Shown: positions 45,434 through 54,178, counted from the first letter of the stretch. The stretch is 64,000 nucleotides of DNA from an uncultured Lachnospiraceae bacterium (GCA_910578335.1 CAJTPU010000016.1:10155-74154); one strand, 5' to 3'. Notes: generated from the letters alone by a model not told the origin. Made by a program: numbers and translations.

Positions 45434-46397
45434 AAAAAGATTTTGCCTTGTCTGTTCCATGATATTGTGCTTTTTGACGGGCTGCGCAGGAAAATCATAC
45501 AGCTTTCCCTACGATGCAGAGTACGGTGTCAGCAGCTTTCAGCTTGTGCAGACGGTCAATGCTTCCTCGGCAGTCCCTTTCGCCAATGATTTGTGTATTG
45601 TGGGACAGGATGTCAGCAGCGGCAATGCCGACATGTCGGAAGTGGGAGCCGTGCTGCTCTGTGATGTCGACGCCGCAACGGTGCTGTGCGCCAAAAATGC
45701 ACATGAAAAGATGAATCCGGCAAGCCTGACAAAGGTGATGACAGCGCTTGTCGCCTTGAAATACGGCTCCATGGAGCAGGTGCTGACCGTCTCAAACGAC
45801 GCATATATCACAGAAAGCGGCGCGGTACTGGTAAGGGATTTGAAAAAGGGCGATACCATGACACTGGCGCAGGCGCTCCATATTCTGCTTGTGTATTCAG
45901 CCAACGACATCGGCATGTTAATTGCAGAGGGGGTCTGCGGCAATGTAGAAGATTTTGTGGCGCTGATGAACGAGGAAGCAAAAGCGCTGGGGGCAACCAA
46001 TACACATTTTATGAATCCCCATGGGCTGACGGAAGAAAACCACTATACAACAGCTTATGACATGTATCTGATTTTTAACGAAGCAATTAAATATGAGACG
46101 TTTCGTGAGATTATTCACACGACGACATACAGCACGGTATATTATGACAAGGACGGAAATGCCAAAGAATTTTCCAAAACGTCAACAAATCTTTATTTCA
46201 GGGGCAATTACGAGCCGCCGGAAAACATGACGATTGTCGGCGGAAAGACGGGAACGACGAATGCTGCCGGACACTGTCTGATTCTGTTAGCCAGAGATAG
46301 GGCGGGTGCGCCGTATATTGCCGTGATTCTCAGGGCGCCGACCAACGATATCCTATATGAAGGGATGACGGATTTGCTAAATGAAATAGGGAAATAG
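45408..46397 (+). CDS. D-alanyl-D-alanine carboxypeptidase, lipoprotein (S11 family)
   Basis: A 329-residue low-molecular-weight PBP of family S11 that trims the terminal D-Ala from peptidoglycan stems. The active-site motifs are SLTK, SAN (YSANDIG) and KTG (GGKTGTT). The N-terminus is a lipoprotein signal with LTGC (Cys26), so it is membrane-tethered instead of held by the usual C-terminal amphipathic helix, which is absent. The start is uncertain: TTG 45408 or GTG 45417, both inside mgsA, served by AGAGGAG. Confidence 0.9.
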   Translation: MSGVKCTNRKRFCLVCSMILCFLTGCAGKSYSFPYDAEYGVSSFQLVQTVNASSAVPFANDLCIVGQDVSSGNADMSEVGAVLLCDVDAATVLCAKNAHEKMNPASLTKVMTALVALKYGSMEQVLTVSNDAYITESGAVLVRDLKKGDTMTLAQALHILLVYSANDIGMLIAEGVCGNVEDFVALMNEEAKALGATNTHFMNPHGLTEENHYTTAYDMYLIFNEAIKYETFREIIHTTTYSTVYYDKDGNAKEFSKTSTNLYFRGNYEPPENMTIVGGKTGTTNAAGHCLILLARDRAGAPYIAVILRAPTNDILYEGMTDLLNEIGK

Positions 46398-46400
46398 TGG

Positions 46401-46429
46401 TTGTTTTTTGCGCCAGATTATTTTATAAT
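46401..46429 (+). promoter_or_regulatory. Sigma-A promoter for the P-loop gene
   Basis: TTGTTT (46401-46406) and TATAAT (46424-46429) are 17 bases apart, about 55 bases before the start of the P-loop protein gene. Confidence 0.65.
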
Positions 46430-46484
46430 AAAAACAGATGTAACAAACAGAAGTTATGTCAATTTACTTTAGGAGGGTTTACCG

Positions 46485-46907
46485 ATGGTTCAATTAATAG
46501 CAGGCAGAAAGGGCAAAGGCAAGACAAAACACTTATTGGATAAAGTAAATGAGGAAGTTAAAAATATCAATGGTAATATTGTATATCTTGACAAAAGTAC
46601 CAAGCATATGTATGAATTGAATAATAAAGTGCGGCTCATCGACGTATCTGATTATCTGGTGGAAGACACAGATGAATTTTTAGGATTCGTAAGCGGTATT
46701 ATTTCGCAGGACCACGATTTGCAGCAGATGTATTTTGACAGCTTTTTGAAGATTGCCCATTTAGAAAATGGTGGCGATATTTTACCGGCTATCGACAAAT
46801 TAGAGAAAATCAGCGGTAAATTTGGCGTGGATTTTATACTCAGCGTTTCTGTAGATGAAAATGAACTTCCTGAAGCAGTAAAATCAAAAATAATTGTCTC
46901 ATTATAA
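46485..46907 (+). CDS. Small P-loop protein of unknown function
   Basis: A 140-residue cytosolic protein. The N-terminus is LIAGRKGKGKTK, a good Walker A (GxxxxGKT, residues 7-14), and an acidic helical body follows. No Walker B is clear. Similar proteins are sometimes called PilT-like in databases, which the sequence does not support. It has its own promoter and terminator, so it is an independent unit placed between the DD-carboxypeptidase and the sepF cluster. Confidence 0.75.
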   Translation: MVQLIAGRKGKGKTKHLLDKVNEEVKNINGNIVYLDKSTKHMYELNNKVRLIDVSDYLVEDTDEFLGFVSGIISQDHDLQQMYFDSFLKIAHLENGGDILPAIDKLEKISGKFGVDFILSVSVDENELPEAVKSKIIVSL

Positions 46908-46927
46908 TACATACATGCATCAGATGA

Positions 46928-46955
46928 AGCCTCGGAATGTCCGGGGCTTTATTAT
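46928..46955 (+). terminator. Rho-independent terminator after the P-loop gene
   Basis: A 9-bp stem (AGCCTCGGA with TCCGGGGCT, one G-T pair) closes a three-base loop and is followed by TTATT. Confidence 0.75.
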
Positions 46956-46994
46956 GCAGGTTATCCGGTGCTTGCAGGGAAAGGGAGGCATTAC

Positions 46995-48401
46995 GTGGCA
47001 AAAAAAGGCTCTTCAAAGGTAACAAAAATCAGAAAATACAGAAGACCTCTGAATATTAATATCGGCATGGTTATTTTTGCGGCTATATTTCTCTATGTAT
47101 GCATCTGCATCAGCATGTACTTTAAGGACAACCATATCAGACCCTATGAAGTCAGGGAAGGCTCTCTTTCTGCGGAAAACCTGTATACCGGTATCATTAT
47201 AAGGGATGAAAGCGTCATAAAGGCTGAAAGCTCGGGTTATATCAATTATTATGCGAGAGAGGGGGAGCGTGTGGCTGTTGGAAATCTCGTATATACCGTT
47301 GATGAGACAGGCAGGCTTTCCGACTATATTAACAGTGAGGAGCTGGGGACGAATGTTCTTTCCGATTCCGATTTGCTTCAGTTAAAAAGTGAAATTGTGA
47401 ATTTTGTGCATGGCTTTACGCCTGAAAACTATGCTTCCACTTACAGTTTCAAATATGCAGTAAAAGGAACCGTCTTAAAGTTTGCCAATACTTCTTTGAT
47501 GGACAGCATCAATGATTTACATAACGGTGACCTGCGCAGCACGGTGACGCTTGCCAATGCCCCCGTATCCGGTATTGTCATGTATTGGACGGACGGTTAT
47601 GAAGCTTTGATACCGGAAGCGGTGACCGCAGACATGCTGAAGGCTTCCGATTATGAAAAAAATCAGTTGTTGAGCAATGAGCTGGTTGCAACGGAAGACG
47701 CCGTATATAAGATTTGCAGCAATGAAAACTGGTCACTGGTTATTCAGGTAGATGAGGCAAGAGCTGCTGAACTTGCAAAGGAAGAGGTTGTAAAAGTACG
47801 GTTTATGAAAAACCAGAATGAATCATGGGCAACCGTCCATATTTTGTACAATGCGGACGGCAATATATATGCACAGCTTTCATTTACCAATTCGATGATA
47901 AGTTTTGTAAATGACCGTTTTTTGGAGGTTGAGCTATTGCTGCATGAGGAAACAGGATTGAAAATCCCCAATTCCTCCATCGTGGAAAGAGAATTCTTCC
48001 TGATACCGGAGGCTTATATTACCAGAAGCGGCTCTACCGGTTCTTATGGCGTTTTGTGTGAAACCGTGTCTGAAGACGGAACCCCAACCACTGCATATGT
48101 AGAGGTTAGCATATACAGCCTTGTGGACGGCGAGTATTATGTGGACGCCAGTGCATTGGAGAGTGGAGACCATTTATTTATGCCGGATTCCACGGAGACC
48201 TATACCGTCAGCAAACGGGCTACCCTGATAGGCGTGTACAATATGAATAAGGGGTATGCTGATTTTAAGCAGATAGAAATTCTCTATCAGAATGAAGAAT
48301 ACGCTATTGTGAAGTCCAATACGGAATACGGGCTCAATGTGTATGACTTGATTGTACAGGACGCCTCCAGTGTGACGGCAGACCAGTTTATCTACCGGTA
48401 A
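46995..48401 (+). CDS. HlyD-like membrane protein upstream of yggS-sepF
   Basis: A 468-residue protein with a basic N-terminus, one transmembrane helix at about 22-44 and a large extracytoplasmic region. The region around YTGIIIRDESVIKAESSGYI looks like the biotinyl-lipoyl-like start of HlyD/membrane-fusion adaptors, and a second such element lies near 310-340. The GTG at 46995 has AGGGAGG six bases upstream. It is unlike a secretion adaptor in its context: no ABC or RND partner is near, and it sits directly before yggS and sepF, so a division- or envelope-linked role is plausible. Confidence 0.7.
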   Translation: MAKKGSSKVTKIRKYRRPLNINIGMVIFAAIFLYVCICISMYFKDNHIRPYEVREGSLSAENLYTGIIIRDESVIKAESSGYINYYAREGERVAVGNLVYTVDETGRLSDYINSEELGTNVLSDSDLLQLKSEIVNFVHGFTPENYASTYSFKYAVKGTVLKFANTSLMDSINDLHNGDLRSTVTLANAPVSGIVMYWTDGYEALIPEAVTADMLKASDYEKNQLLSNELVATEDAVYKICSNENWSLVIQVDEARAAELAKEEVVKVRFMKNQNESWATVHILYNADGNIYAQLSFTNSMISFVNDRFLEVELLLHEETGLKIPNSSIVEREFFLIPEAYITRSGSTGSYGVLCETVSEDGTPTTAYVEVSIYSLVDGEYYVDASALESGDHLFMPDSTETYTVSKRATLIGVYNMNKGYADFKQIEILYQNEEYAIVKSNTEYGLNVYDLIVQDASSVTADQFIYR

Positions 48402-48446
48402 GCGCCCGGACAGCCAAAAATCTGTATTTAATGTGGAGGAATTGCC

Positions 48447-49130
48447 ATGATAAAAGAAAATATTGCCTTGGTAAAGCAGAACATGGAGGCAGCCTGTAAG
48501 AAGGCAGGGAGAAATCCCGGGGAAGCAGCATTGATTGCCGTCAGCAAAACCAAACCTGTCGATATGCTGCGGGAGGCTTATGAGGCGGGATGCCGTGATT
48601 TTGGGGAAAATAAAGTGCAGGAAATCATGGATAAGTATGAGCAGCTCCCTTCTGATATCCGTTGGCATATGATTGGGCATTTACAGCGGAATAAAGTGAA
48701 ATATATTATAGATAAAGTCTTTCTGATTCACAGTGTAGATTCTTACAGGCTGGCATGTGAAATCAGCAAAGAAGCAGTCAAGAAGGGGATTACGGTCAAT
48801 ATTCTGATAGAGGTGAATGTAGCGGAGGAGGAGAGCAAATTCGGGGTATACAAAGACGAAGTACTTGATTTGGTGAAAAATATTGCTGTTTTGCCGGGGA
48901 TTTGTGTCAAAGGACTCATGACAATAGCACCATATGTAGAAAATGCAGAGGAAAACAGACAATATTTTGTGAATCTGCGCCAATTATCTGTTGACATAAT
49001 GAACAAAAACATTGATAATGTCAGTATGGGTATATTGTCTATGGGGATGACCGGAGATTACATGGTAGCTTTGGAAGAGGGTGCCACCTATGTGAGAGTT
49101 GGCACGGGCATATTCGGCGACAGGAAATAG
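48447..49130 (+). CDS. PLP homeostasis protein YggS/YlmE
   Basis: A 227-residue YggS-family protein that binds pyridoxal phosphate and helps balance its pools. The PLP lysine is in AVSKTKP (about 33-39), followed by FGENKVQE and WHMIGHLQRNK. The C-terminal MGMTGDYMVALEEGATYVRVG is typical. TGGAGG precedes the ATG. The next gene is sepF, the same pairing as ylmE-sepF (ylmF) in Bacillus. Confidence 0.95.
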   Translation: MIKENIALVKQNMEAACKKAGRNPGEAALIAVSKTKPVDMLREAYEAGCRDFGENKVQEIMDKYEQLPSDIRWHMIGHLQRNKVKYIIDKVFLIHSVDSYRLACEISKEAVKKGITVNILIEVNVAEEESKFGVYKDEVLDLVKNIAVLPGICVKGLMTIAPYVENAEENRQYFVNLRQLSVDIMNKNIDNVSMGILSMGMTGDYMVALEEGATYVRVGTGIFGDRK

Positions 49131-49182
49131 CATTTGTACCTGCAGTTTTAAACTACAGGCTATAAGAAAGGCATGGTAGCGC

Positions 49183-49692
49183 ATGGGAGTAATGGATAAG
49201 TTTTTAAACTATATGAAGTTAAATGATGAGGATGAATATGATACGGATGATGATTATCTGGATGATGATGATTATGTAGATGAACCCGTCAAAAAATCTT
49301 ATAAAGAACAGGATATGGAAGATAAACCTGCTGCAAGAAGAACGGCATCCAAGGTAACGCCTATGCCAAAAAGCAACACGAGAAGAATGCAGAATTCAAA
49401 CGGCATGGAGGTGTGTGTAATAAAGCCGACTTCCGTAGAAGATGCAAGGGAAATCACAGAGACGCTTCTTGCCAATCGGACTGTTGTCCTGAATCTGGAA
49501 GGGCTTGACGTCGATATTGCGCAGCGTATTATTGACTTTACTTCCGGCTCCTGTTTTGCCATCAACGGAAACCTTCAGAAAATATCTCATTACATATTTA
49601 TCATTACACCTGCCAGTGTGGATATTTCCGGTGACTTTCAGGATATTTTAAATGGAGGGTCCTTTGAAGTTCCCATTAACAACGGGTATTAA
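49183..49692 (+). CDS. sepF: Cell division protein SepF
   Basis: A 169-residue FtsZ-membrane tether. The N-terminus (MGVMDKFLNYM) is amphipathic for membrane binding, then there is a very acidic linker (about 14-60). The folded DUF552 domain (about 78-169) has VEDAREITETLLANRTVVLNLEG and IDFTSGSCFAING. ATG 49183 is chosen because it gives the usual family N-terminus. A terminator follows at 49705. Confidence 0.95.
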   Translation: MGVMDKFLNYMKLNDEDEYDTDDDYLDDDDYVDEPVKKSYKEQDMEDKPAARRTASKVTPMPKSNTRRMQNSNGMEVCVIKPTSVEDAREITETLLANRTVVLNLEGLDVDIAQRIIDFTSGSCFAINGNLQKISHYIFIITPASVDISGDFQDILNGGSFEVPINNGY

Positions 49693-49704
49693 GATGATTA
49701 CAGG

Positions 49705-49733
49705 AAGGGCAGATTCCTTATCTGCCCTTTTAT
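49705..49733 (+). terminator. Rho-independent terminator after sepF
   Basis: A 9-bp stem (AAGGGCAGA with TCTGCCCTT) around a seven-base loop, followed by TTTAT. Confidence 0.85.
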
Positions 49734-49746
49734 CATGATACAAGAA

Positions 49747-49758
49747 AGGCGAAAGCCT
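49747..49758 (+). other. GAAA-tetraloop hairpin upstream of aroB
   Basis: AGGC-GAAA-GCCT forms a small, stable tetraloop hairpin between the sepF terminator and the aroB start. It may shape the leader of the aroB message. Confidence 0.35.
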
Positions 49759-49775
49759 GATACATGGAGGATATG

Positions 49776-50900
49776 ATGGAGACACATGTGGAAATGGACA
49801 GACTGCAGATTCTGTACAATAAAAAACCTTGTTATGATATTGTGTATGAGACTTCTTTTGAGGCGCTTACGGAAGAGCTCTTAAAACTGGGAGCTGCACA
49901 GAAAAGGCTTTGTGTGATAACGGATTCCAGGGTTGAGAAGCTTTATGGAAGCGATTTATGCAAAAAGCTTTCCGGCATCTGCAAAAAAGCGGTGCTTTTT
50001 TCTTTTCCCGAGGGGGAGGAAAGCAAAACACTGGACACGGTTAAAAAAGTATATACTTTTCTGATTCAGGAAGAATTTGACCGTAAGGATATACTGCTTG
50101 CGCTGGGCGGCGGTGTGACCGGTGATTTGACCGGCTTTGTGGCTGCCACATATCTGCGCGGTATAGACTATGTACAGATTCCAACCACGCTTTTGGCGCA
50201 GGCGGACAGCTCCATTGGCGGGAAGACGGGGGTAGATTTTGATGCCTATAAAAATATGGTTGGGGCGTTTCAGATGCCTTGTCTGGTATACATGAATGTA
50301 TCCACTCTGCAGACGCTGGAGGAACGTCAGTTTTATGCGGGATTTGCTGAAATTATGAAGCATGGGCTCATTAAAGATGAGGATTTTTATCTCTGGCTTC
50401 TTCAAAACATGTATGAAATTTGCGAGAGGAATCCGGATACCCTAAAAGAAATGGTATATAGAAGCTGCCGGATAAAGAAGCAGGTGGTGGAAAAAGACCC
50501 TGAAGAAAAAGGGGAACGGGCTCTTTTAAATTTTGGACACACCATTGGACATGCCATTGAAAAAGCAAAGCATTTTTCCCTGTATCATGGAGAATGTGTG
50601 GCGTTAGGCGCCGTGGCGGCTGCATATATTTCCTATCAAAGGGGGATGCTTGCTATGGAAGAGTATTATGAAATCAGGGATATGTTTGTGCCGTTTAATC
50701 TTCCCATCAGCGTGGATAATATCAACCCCGACGAAGTTGTGCAGTTGACGCGTTCGGACAAAAAGCGGGAGGCAGGACGGATTAAATTTGTCCTGCTAAA
50801 GAAGATTGGAAAAGCCGTGATTGATGAGACAGTGACAGAGCAGGAAATGTTAGCTGCCGTCAATGAAATTTACTTTAGCGAAAGGGATGCTCATGAGTAA
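49776..50900 (+). CDS. aroB: 3-dehydroquinate synthase
   Basis: A 374-residue NAD- and Zn-dependent enzyme converting DAHP to 3-dehydroquinate, step 2 of the shikimate pathway. Motifs are GGGVTGDLTGFVAATYLRG, PTTLLAQADSSIGGKTGVD, and the metal-binding FGHTIGHAIE. The start at ATG 49776 has GGAGG five bases upstream; ATG 49773 and 49764 are alternatives that would add one and four residues. It overlaps lspA by eight bases. Confidence 0.95.
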   Translation: METHVEMDRLQILYNKKPCYDIVYETSFEALTEELLKLGAAQKRLCVITDSRVEKLYGSDLCKKLSGICKKAVLFSFPEGEESKTLDTVKKVYTFLIQEEFDRKDILLALGGGVTGDLTGFVAATYLRGIDYVQIPTTLLAQADSSIGGKTGVDFDAYKNMVGAFQMPCLVYMNVSTLQTLEERQFYAGFAEIMKHGLIKDEDFYLWLLQNMYEICERNPDTLKEMVYRSCRIKKQVVEKDPEEKGERALLNFGHTIGHAIEKAKHFSLYHGECVALGAVAAAYISYQRGMLAMEEYYEIRDMFVPFNLPISVDNINPDEVVQLTRSDKKREAGRIKFVLLKKIGKAVIDETVTEQEMLAAVNEIYFSERDAHE

Positions 50901-51426
50901 GAAGAAATCAAAAATAAAATGGATGATTGTGTTTTTCGGTATTATGCTTTCTGCCATTCTGGCTGACCAATATACCAAAAGTCTTGCGATGAAATGGCTG
51001 CAGGGAAAGGAAGCATTTCCCCTGATAAAAGGCGTGCTGGAATTGCAGTTTTTCTCTAATACCGGTATGGCATGGAGCCTGTTGGAAGGGCAGAGCTTTT
51101 TTATCCTGTTCATCGGGGTGATTTTCCTTGCCGTCATGCTGTTTGGCGTTTTGAAGCTGCCGGAGGCAAAAAAATTTCATATTTTATATGTTTTTGGCGG
51201 TATTCTGACCGGCGGTGCAGTGGGCAATATGATAGACCGTCTCAGGCTTGGCTATGTGGTTGATTTTATCTCTTTTTCCTTGATAAATTTTCCGATTTTT
51301 AATGTTGCCGATATCTGTATTGTCGTATCCATTATTGTGCTGGGATATCTGTTTTTATTTGTGTACAAGGAAGAAGATATGTCCTTTCTGAACTTTAAGC
51401 AGAAAAAATTTCGCGAGGTCAAATAG
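50893..51426 (+). CDS. lspA: Signal peptidase II (lipoprotein signal peptidase)
   Basis: A 177-residue integral membrane aspartic protease that cuts the signal peptide off lipidated prolipoproteins. It has four hydrophobic helices. Conserved regions are FSNTGMAWSLL, GGAVGNMIDRLRLGYVVDF (catalytic Asp) and FPIFNVADICI (second catalytic Asp). ATG 50893 lies six bases after AAAGGG and overlaps aroB. Its clients include the lipoproteins encoded at 1700, 21746 and 45408. Confidence 0.96.
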   Translation: MSKKKSKIKWMIVFFGIMLSAILADQYTKSLAMKWLQGKEAFPLIKGVLELQFFSNTGMAWSLLEGQSFFILFIGVIFLAVMLFGVLKLPEAKKFHILYVFGGILTGGAVGNMIDRLRLGYVVDFISFSLINFPIFNVADICIVVSIIVLGYLFLFVYKEEDMSFLNFKQKKFREVK

Positions 51427-51431
51427 GGGGT

Positions 51432-52340
51432 ATGGAGGAATTTCGTTTTTGTATCGAGGAGAGCATGGAAGGGCTGCGGATTGATAAGTGTATCAGCGAG
51501 TTTGCCGATTCTTTGTCCCGCTCCTATATTCAAAAGATAATTAAGGAAGGAGCCGTATCGGTAAACGGCAGCTCTGTAAAGGTCAGCTACAAGGTAAAAT
51601 TACATGATGAGATAGTTTTCTTTGTTCCCGATGCCGCCGCGCCCGATATTTCTCCGGAAAATATACCGTTGGATATTTTATATGAGGATGCAGATGTCGT
51701 CGTAATCAATAAGCCAAAAGGAATGGTAGTACATCCTGCAGCAGGGCATTACAGCGGAACACTTGTCAATGCCCTGCTGTATCACTGCCGCGACTCCCTG
51801 TCCGGTATTAACGGTTGTCTGCGTCCGGGCATTGTGCACAGAATTGATAAGGATACTACGGGGTCCTTGCTTGTGTGCAAAACAGATGCGGCGCACAAAC
51901 AAATAGCCAGACAGTTAAAGAAGCATTCTGTTACCAGATGCTACAGAGCCATCTGTCACGGTGTTCTGGAAAAAGACAAAGGCACGATAGACCGCCCCAT
52001 CGGACGTTCCAGTAAGGACAGAAAAAAAATGGCGGTAGTGGAGGAGGGGGGGAAACGAGCAGTTACACACTACAAAGTACTGCAGCGTTTTGAAAAGTAC
52101 ACTTATATCGAATGCACTTTAGAAACAGGGCGTACACATCAGATTCGGGTGCACATGGCAAGCATCGGACATCCCATTTTAGGAGACCCCGTATATTCGC
52201 AGATGAATTCGCCTTTTAAGCTGGAAGGGCAGACCCTGCATGCAAAGACACTCGGGTTTATCCAGCCGCGGACGAAAGAATACATTGAAATAGACGCGCC
52301 CCTGCCGCAATATTTTCAGCATTTATTAGAAATCTTATAG
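51432..52340 (+). CDS. RluA-family 23S rRNA pseudouridine synthase
   Basis: A 302-residue protein with an N-terminal S4 RNA-binding domain (about 15-60) and the RluA catalytic domain. The catalytic Asp is in GIVHRIDKDTTGSLLV (HRxD). The late ETGRTHQIRVHM motif is present. It most resembles RluD. AGGGGG precedes the ATG. It follows lspA by five bases, as in many Firmicutes. Confidence 0.94.
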   Translation: MEEFRFCIEESMEGLRIDKCISEFADSLSRSYIQKIIKEGAVSVNGSSVKVSYKVKLHDEIVFFVPDAAAPDISPENIPLDILYEDADVVVINKPKGMVVHPAAGHYSGTLVNALLYHCRDSLSGINGCLRPGIVHRIDKDTTGSLLVCKTDAAHKQIARQLKKHSVTRCYRAICHGVLEKDKGTIDRPIGRSSKDRKKMAVVEEGGKRAVTHYKVLQRFEKYTYIECTLETGRTHQIRVHMASIGHPILGDPVYSQMNSPFKLEGQTLHAKTLGFIQPRTKEYIEIDAPLPQYFQHLLEIL

Positions 52341-52377
52341 AAAAATAGTGAAATCTACCAAAAACAAGATAAAATAC

Positions 52378-52406
52378 TGGAAAAATGTAAGCAAAGTGTA
52401 TATAAT
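52378..52406 (+). promoter_or_regulatory. Possible promoter of the cytidylate kinase-like gene
   Basis: A perfect TATAAT lies at 52401-52406. The -35 position (TGGAAA, 52378-52383, 17-base spacer) is weak. Confidence 0.45.
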
Positions 52407-52463
52407 ATATAGTATGACGACGGAAATTGCGGCGTCAATTCAACAGAGAGGCAGGTGCTTAAT

Positions 52464-53090
52464 ATGAATACGGTAATAACAATTGGAAGGCAATTTGGCA
52501 GTGCCGGTCGTGAAATCGGAGAAAAGGTTGCGGAATATTTTGGTATTCGCTGTTATGACAAAGAATTGTTATCAAGAGCGGCAAAGGAAAGTGGTTTTTG
52601 TGAGGAAATGATTCAGAATCATGATGAGCGTCCTACCAACTCTTTTTTGTATAATCTGGTTATGGACACGTATTCTTTTGGCTATAATGCTTCCTCCTTT
52701 GTGGATATGCCCATCAGCCACAAGGTGTTTCTTGCCCAGTTTGACACTATCAAAAAGATTGCGGATGAAGGACCCTGTGTGATTGTAGGACGTTGTGCGG
52801 ACTATGCGCTTGCTGATTATAAAAACTGCATTCATTTGTTCATTTATGGCAATGAAGACACAAAGATTAAGCGCATCATGGAGCGCTATCAGCTAAACGA
52901 AAACAAGGCGCGGGATATGATAACGAAAAAGGATAAGCAGCGGCAGAGCTACTATAATTATTATTCCTCTAAAAAGTGGGGGCGTGCCGACAGCTATGAC
53001 CTGTGTATCAACAGTTCGGTTTTGGGAGTAGAAGGCACTGTCAAACTGATTATCCAGTATGTAGAAGATTTTGAAAAACGAGGAAAATAA
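52464..53090 (+). CDS. Cytidylate kinase-like protein
   Basis: A 208-residue P-loop kinase-like protein. The N-terminus VITIGRQFGSAGREIGEKVA matches the cytidylate kinase-like family (a degenerate Walker A) that is common in Firmicutes and differs from true Cmk. Length is near 200. The phosphate acceptor is not known. The ATG at 52464 (AGGTG six bases upstream) is used; an in-frame GTG at 52455 is less likely. The next gene has its own strong promoter. Confidence 0.85.
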   Translation: MNTVITIGRQFGSAGREIGEKVAEYFGIRCYDKELLSRAAKESGFCEEMIQNHDERPTNSFLYNLVMDTYSFGYNASSFVDMPISHKVFLAQFDTIKKIADEGPCVIVGRCADYALADYKNCIHLFIYGNEDTKIKRIMERYQLNENKARDMITKKDKQRQSYYNYYSSKKWGRADSYDLCINSSVLGVEGTVKLIIQYVEDFEKRGK

Positions 53091-53093
53091 ATC

Positions 53094-53122
53094 TTGACAA
53101 GGCACATGCCTGATGGTATGAT
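53094..53122 (+). promoter_or_regulatory. Strong sigma-A promoter of the rplU operon
   Basis: A perfect TTGACA (53094-53099) and TATGAT (53117-53122) are separated by 17 bases. It begins within a few bases of the preceding stop codon. Confidence 0.85.
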
Positions 53123-53128
53123 GTTTGA

Positions 53129-53214
53129 GTATGCCGCATAACGAGGTATAAGTGCGCAAAGCCACCAAAGTTAGCGAGTAATGTGGGCTTTTTGTCCATA
53201 AAAGGAGGTGCCTT
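53129..53214 (+). promoter_or_regulatory. L21-type leader in front of rplU
   Basis: The roughly 86-base leader between the promoter and rplU contains a stem-loop: AAAGCCAC (53158-53165) pairs with GTGGGCTTT (53183-53191, one bulged G), followed by a short U-run. Position and shape match the L21 leader (a ribosomal-protein autoregulation element known in Firmicutes). The assignment is by eye. Confidence 0.6.
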
Positions 53215-53520
53215 ATGTACGCAATTATTGCAACAGGTGGAAAGCAGTACAAAGTTTCTGAAGGTGATATGCTTAAAGTAGAAAAGCTGGACGTGGAAGC
53301 TGGCAGTACTGTAACTTTTGACCAGGTAGTCGCAGTAAGTGACGGCTCTTTAAAGGTTGGCGAAGACGTTGCAAACGCAACGGTTACCGCAACTGTTGTG
53401 GAGCAGGGTCGTGGCAAGAAGGTTATTGTATACAAATACAAGAGAAAAACCGGCTACCACAAGAAAAATGGTCATAGACAAGCATACACTCAGGTTAAAA
53501 TCGAAAAGATTAATGCATAA
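53215..53520 (+). CDS. rplU: 50S ribosomal protein L21
   Basis: A 101-residue L21 (bL21). MYAIIATGGKQYKVSEGD at the N-terminus and YKRKTGYHKKNGHRQAYT at the C-terminus are diagnostic. AAAAGGAGGTG precedes the ATG. It begins the conserved rplU-prp-rpmA-obg operon. Confidence 0.98.
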   Translation: MYAIIATGGKQYKVSEGDMLKVEKLDVEAGSTVTFDQVVAVSDGSLKVGEDVANATVTATVVEQGRGKKVIVYKYKRKTGYHKKNGHRQAYTQVKIEKINA

Positions 53521-53546
53521 TATTTGCATCATGAGATAATGTGATT

Positions 53547-53876
53547 ATGACAAAGATTGTAATTTGTAAGGACCGCAATGGTGCTTACAGACAGTTATCC
53601 TGTCTCGGACATGCCGGCTTTGCAAGCTATGGCAATGACGTGGTCTGTGCTTCCATTTCCGTGTTGGTAATCAATACCATCAATGCGTTGGAGCAGCTTG
53701 CCGGAGAGGTTTTTGAGACTTTTGTCAATGAAGAAGACGGCACTATTTGCTGTGATTTCACGAGTCCGCTGCAGGAGCGTTCCATATTTTTACTGGATAC
53801 ACTGGTTTTTGGACTGCAAAATATTCAAAAAGAATATGGGAAGAAGTATTTACAAGTTAAATTCGAGGAGGTGTAG
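53547..53876 (+). CDS. prp: Cysteine protease Prp (L27 processing)
   Basis: A 109-residue ribosomal-processing cysteine protease (YsxB). The catalytic pair falls in GHAGFASYGNDVVCASIS, with His22 and Cys34 when translation starts at ATG 53547, the same numbering I recall for the Staphylococcus aureus enzyme. A GTG at 53541 would add two residues. It removes the N-terminal extension of L27, encoded four bases downstream. Confidence 0.94.
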   Translation: MTKIVICKDRNGAYRQLSCLGHAGFASYGNDVVCASISVLVINTINALEQLAGEVFETFVNEEDGTICCDFTSPLQERSIFLLDTLVFGLQNIQKEYGKKYLQVKFEEV

Positions 53877-53880
53877 ACCG

Positions 53881-54165
53881 ATGTTAAAAATGAACCTTCA
53901 ATTTTTTGCTCATAAAAAGGGAGTTGGTTCTACCAAGAACGGCAGAGATTCCGAATCCAAAAGACTTGGAGCCAAAAGAGCCGACGGACAGTTTGTAAAG
54001 GCTGGTAATATTTTATACAGGCAGCGCGGAACCAAGATTCATCCCGGCATCAATGTTGGAATTGGTGGAGATGATACCTTGTTTGCCAAAGTAGATGGCA
54101 TCCTGCGATTTGAGAGAAAAGGCAGAGACAAAAAGCAGGCTTCCGTATATCCTGTAGAAAAATAA
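53881..54165 (+). CDS. rpmA: 50S ribosomal protein L27 with cleavable N-terminal extension
   Basis: A 94-residue bL27. The N-terminal MLKMNLQFF followed by AHKKGVGSTKNGRDS is the Firmicute form, in which Prp cuts after the Phe-Phe to expose the mature N-terminus that reaches into the peptidyl-transferase centre. The rest (FVKAGNILYRQRGTKIHPG) is typical. ATG 53881 follows GAGGTG of the prp 3' end. Confidence 0.97.
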   Translation: MLKMNLQFFAHKKGVGSTKNGRDSESKRLGAKRADGQFVKAGNILYRQRGTKIHPGINVGIGGDDTLFAKVDGILRFERKGRDKKQASVYPVEK

Positions 54166-54178
54166 GTAATGCGGACAC

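Noticed and set aside
46485..46907. Twitching motility PilT annotation for the P-loop protein
   Set aside because: Only a Walker A is present; there is no PilT hexamer core, and no pilus genes are near.
53683..54165. A 160-codon frame that includes rpmA
   Set aside because: The first part overlaps prp in another frame; L27 clearly starts at 53881.
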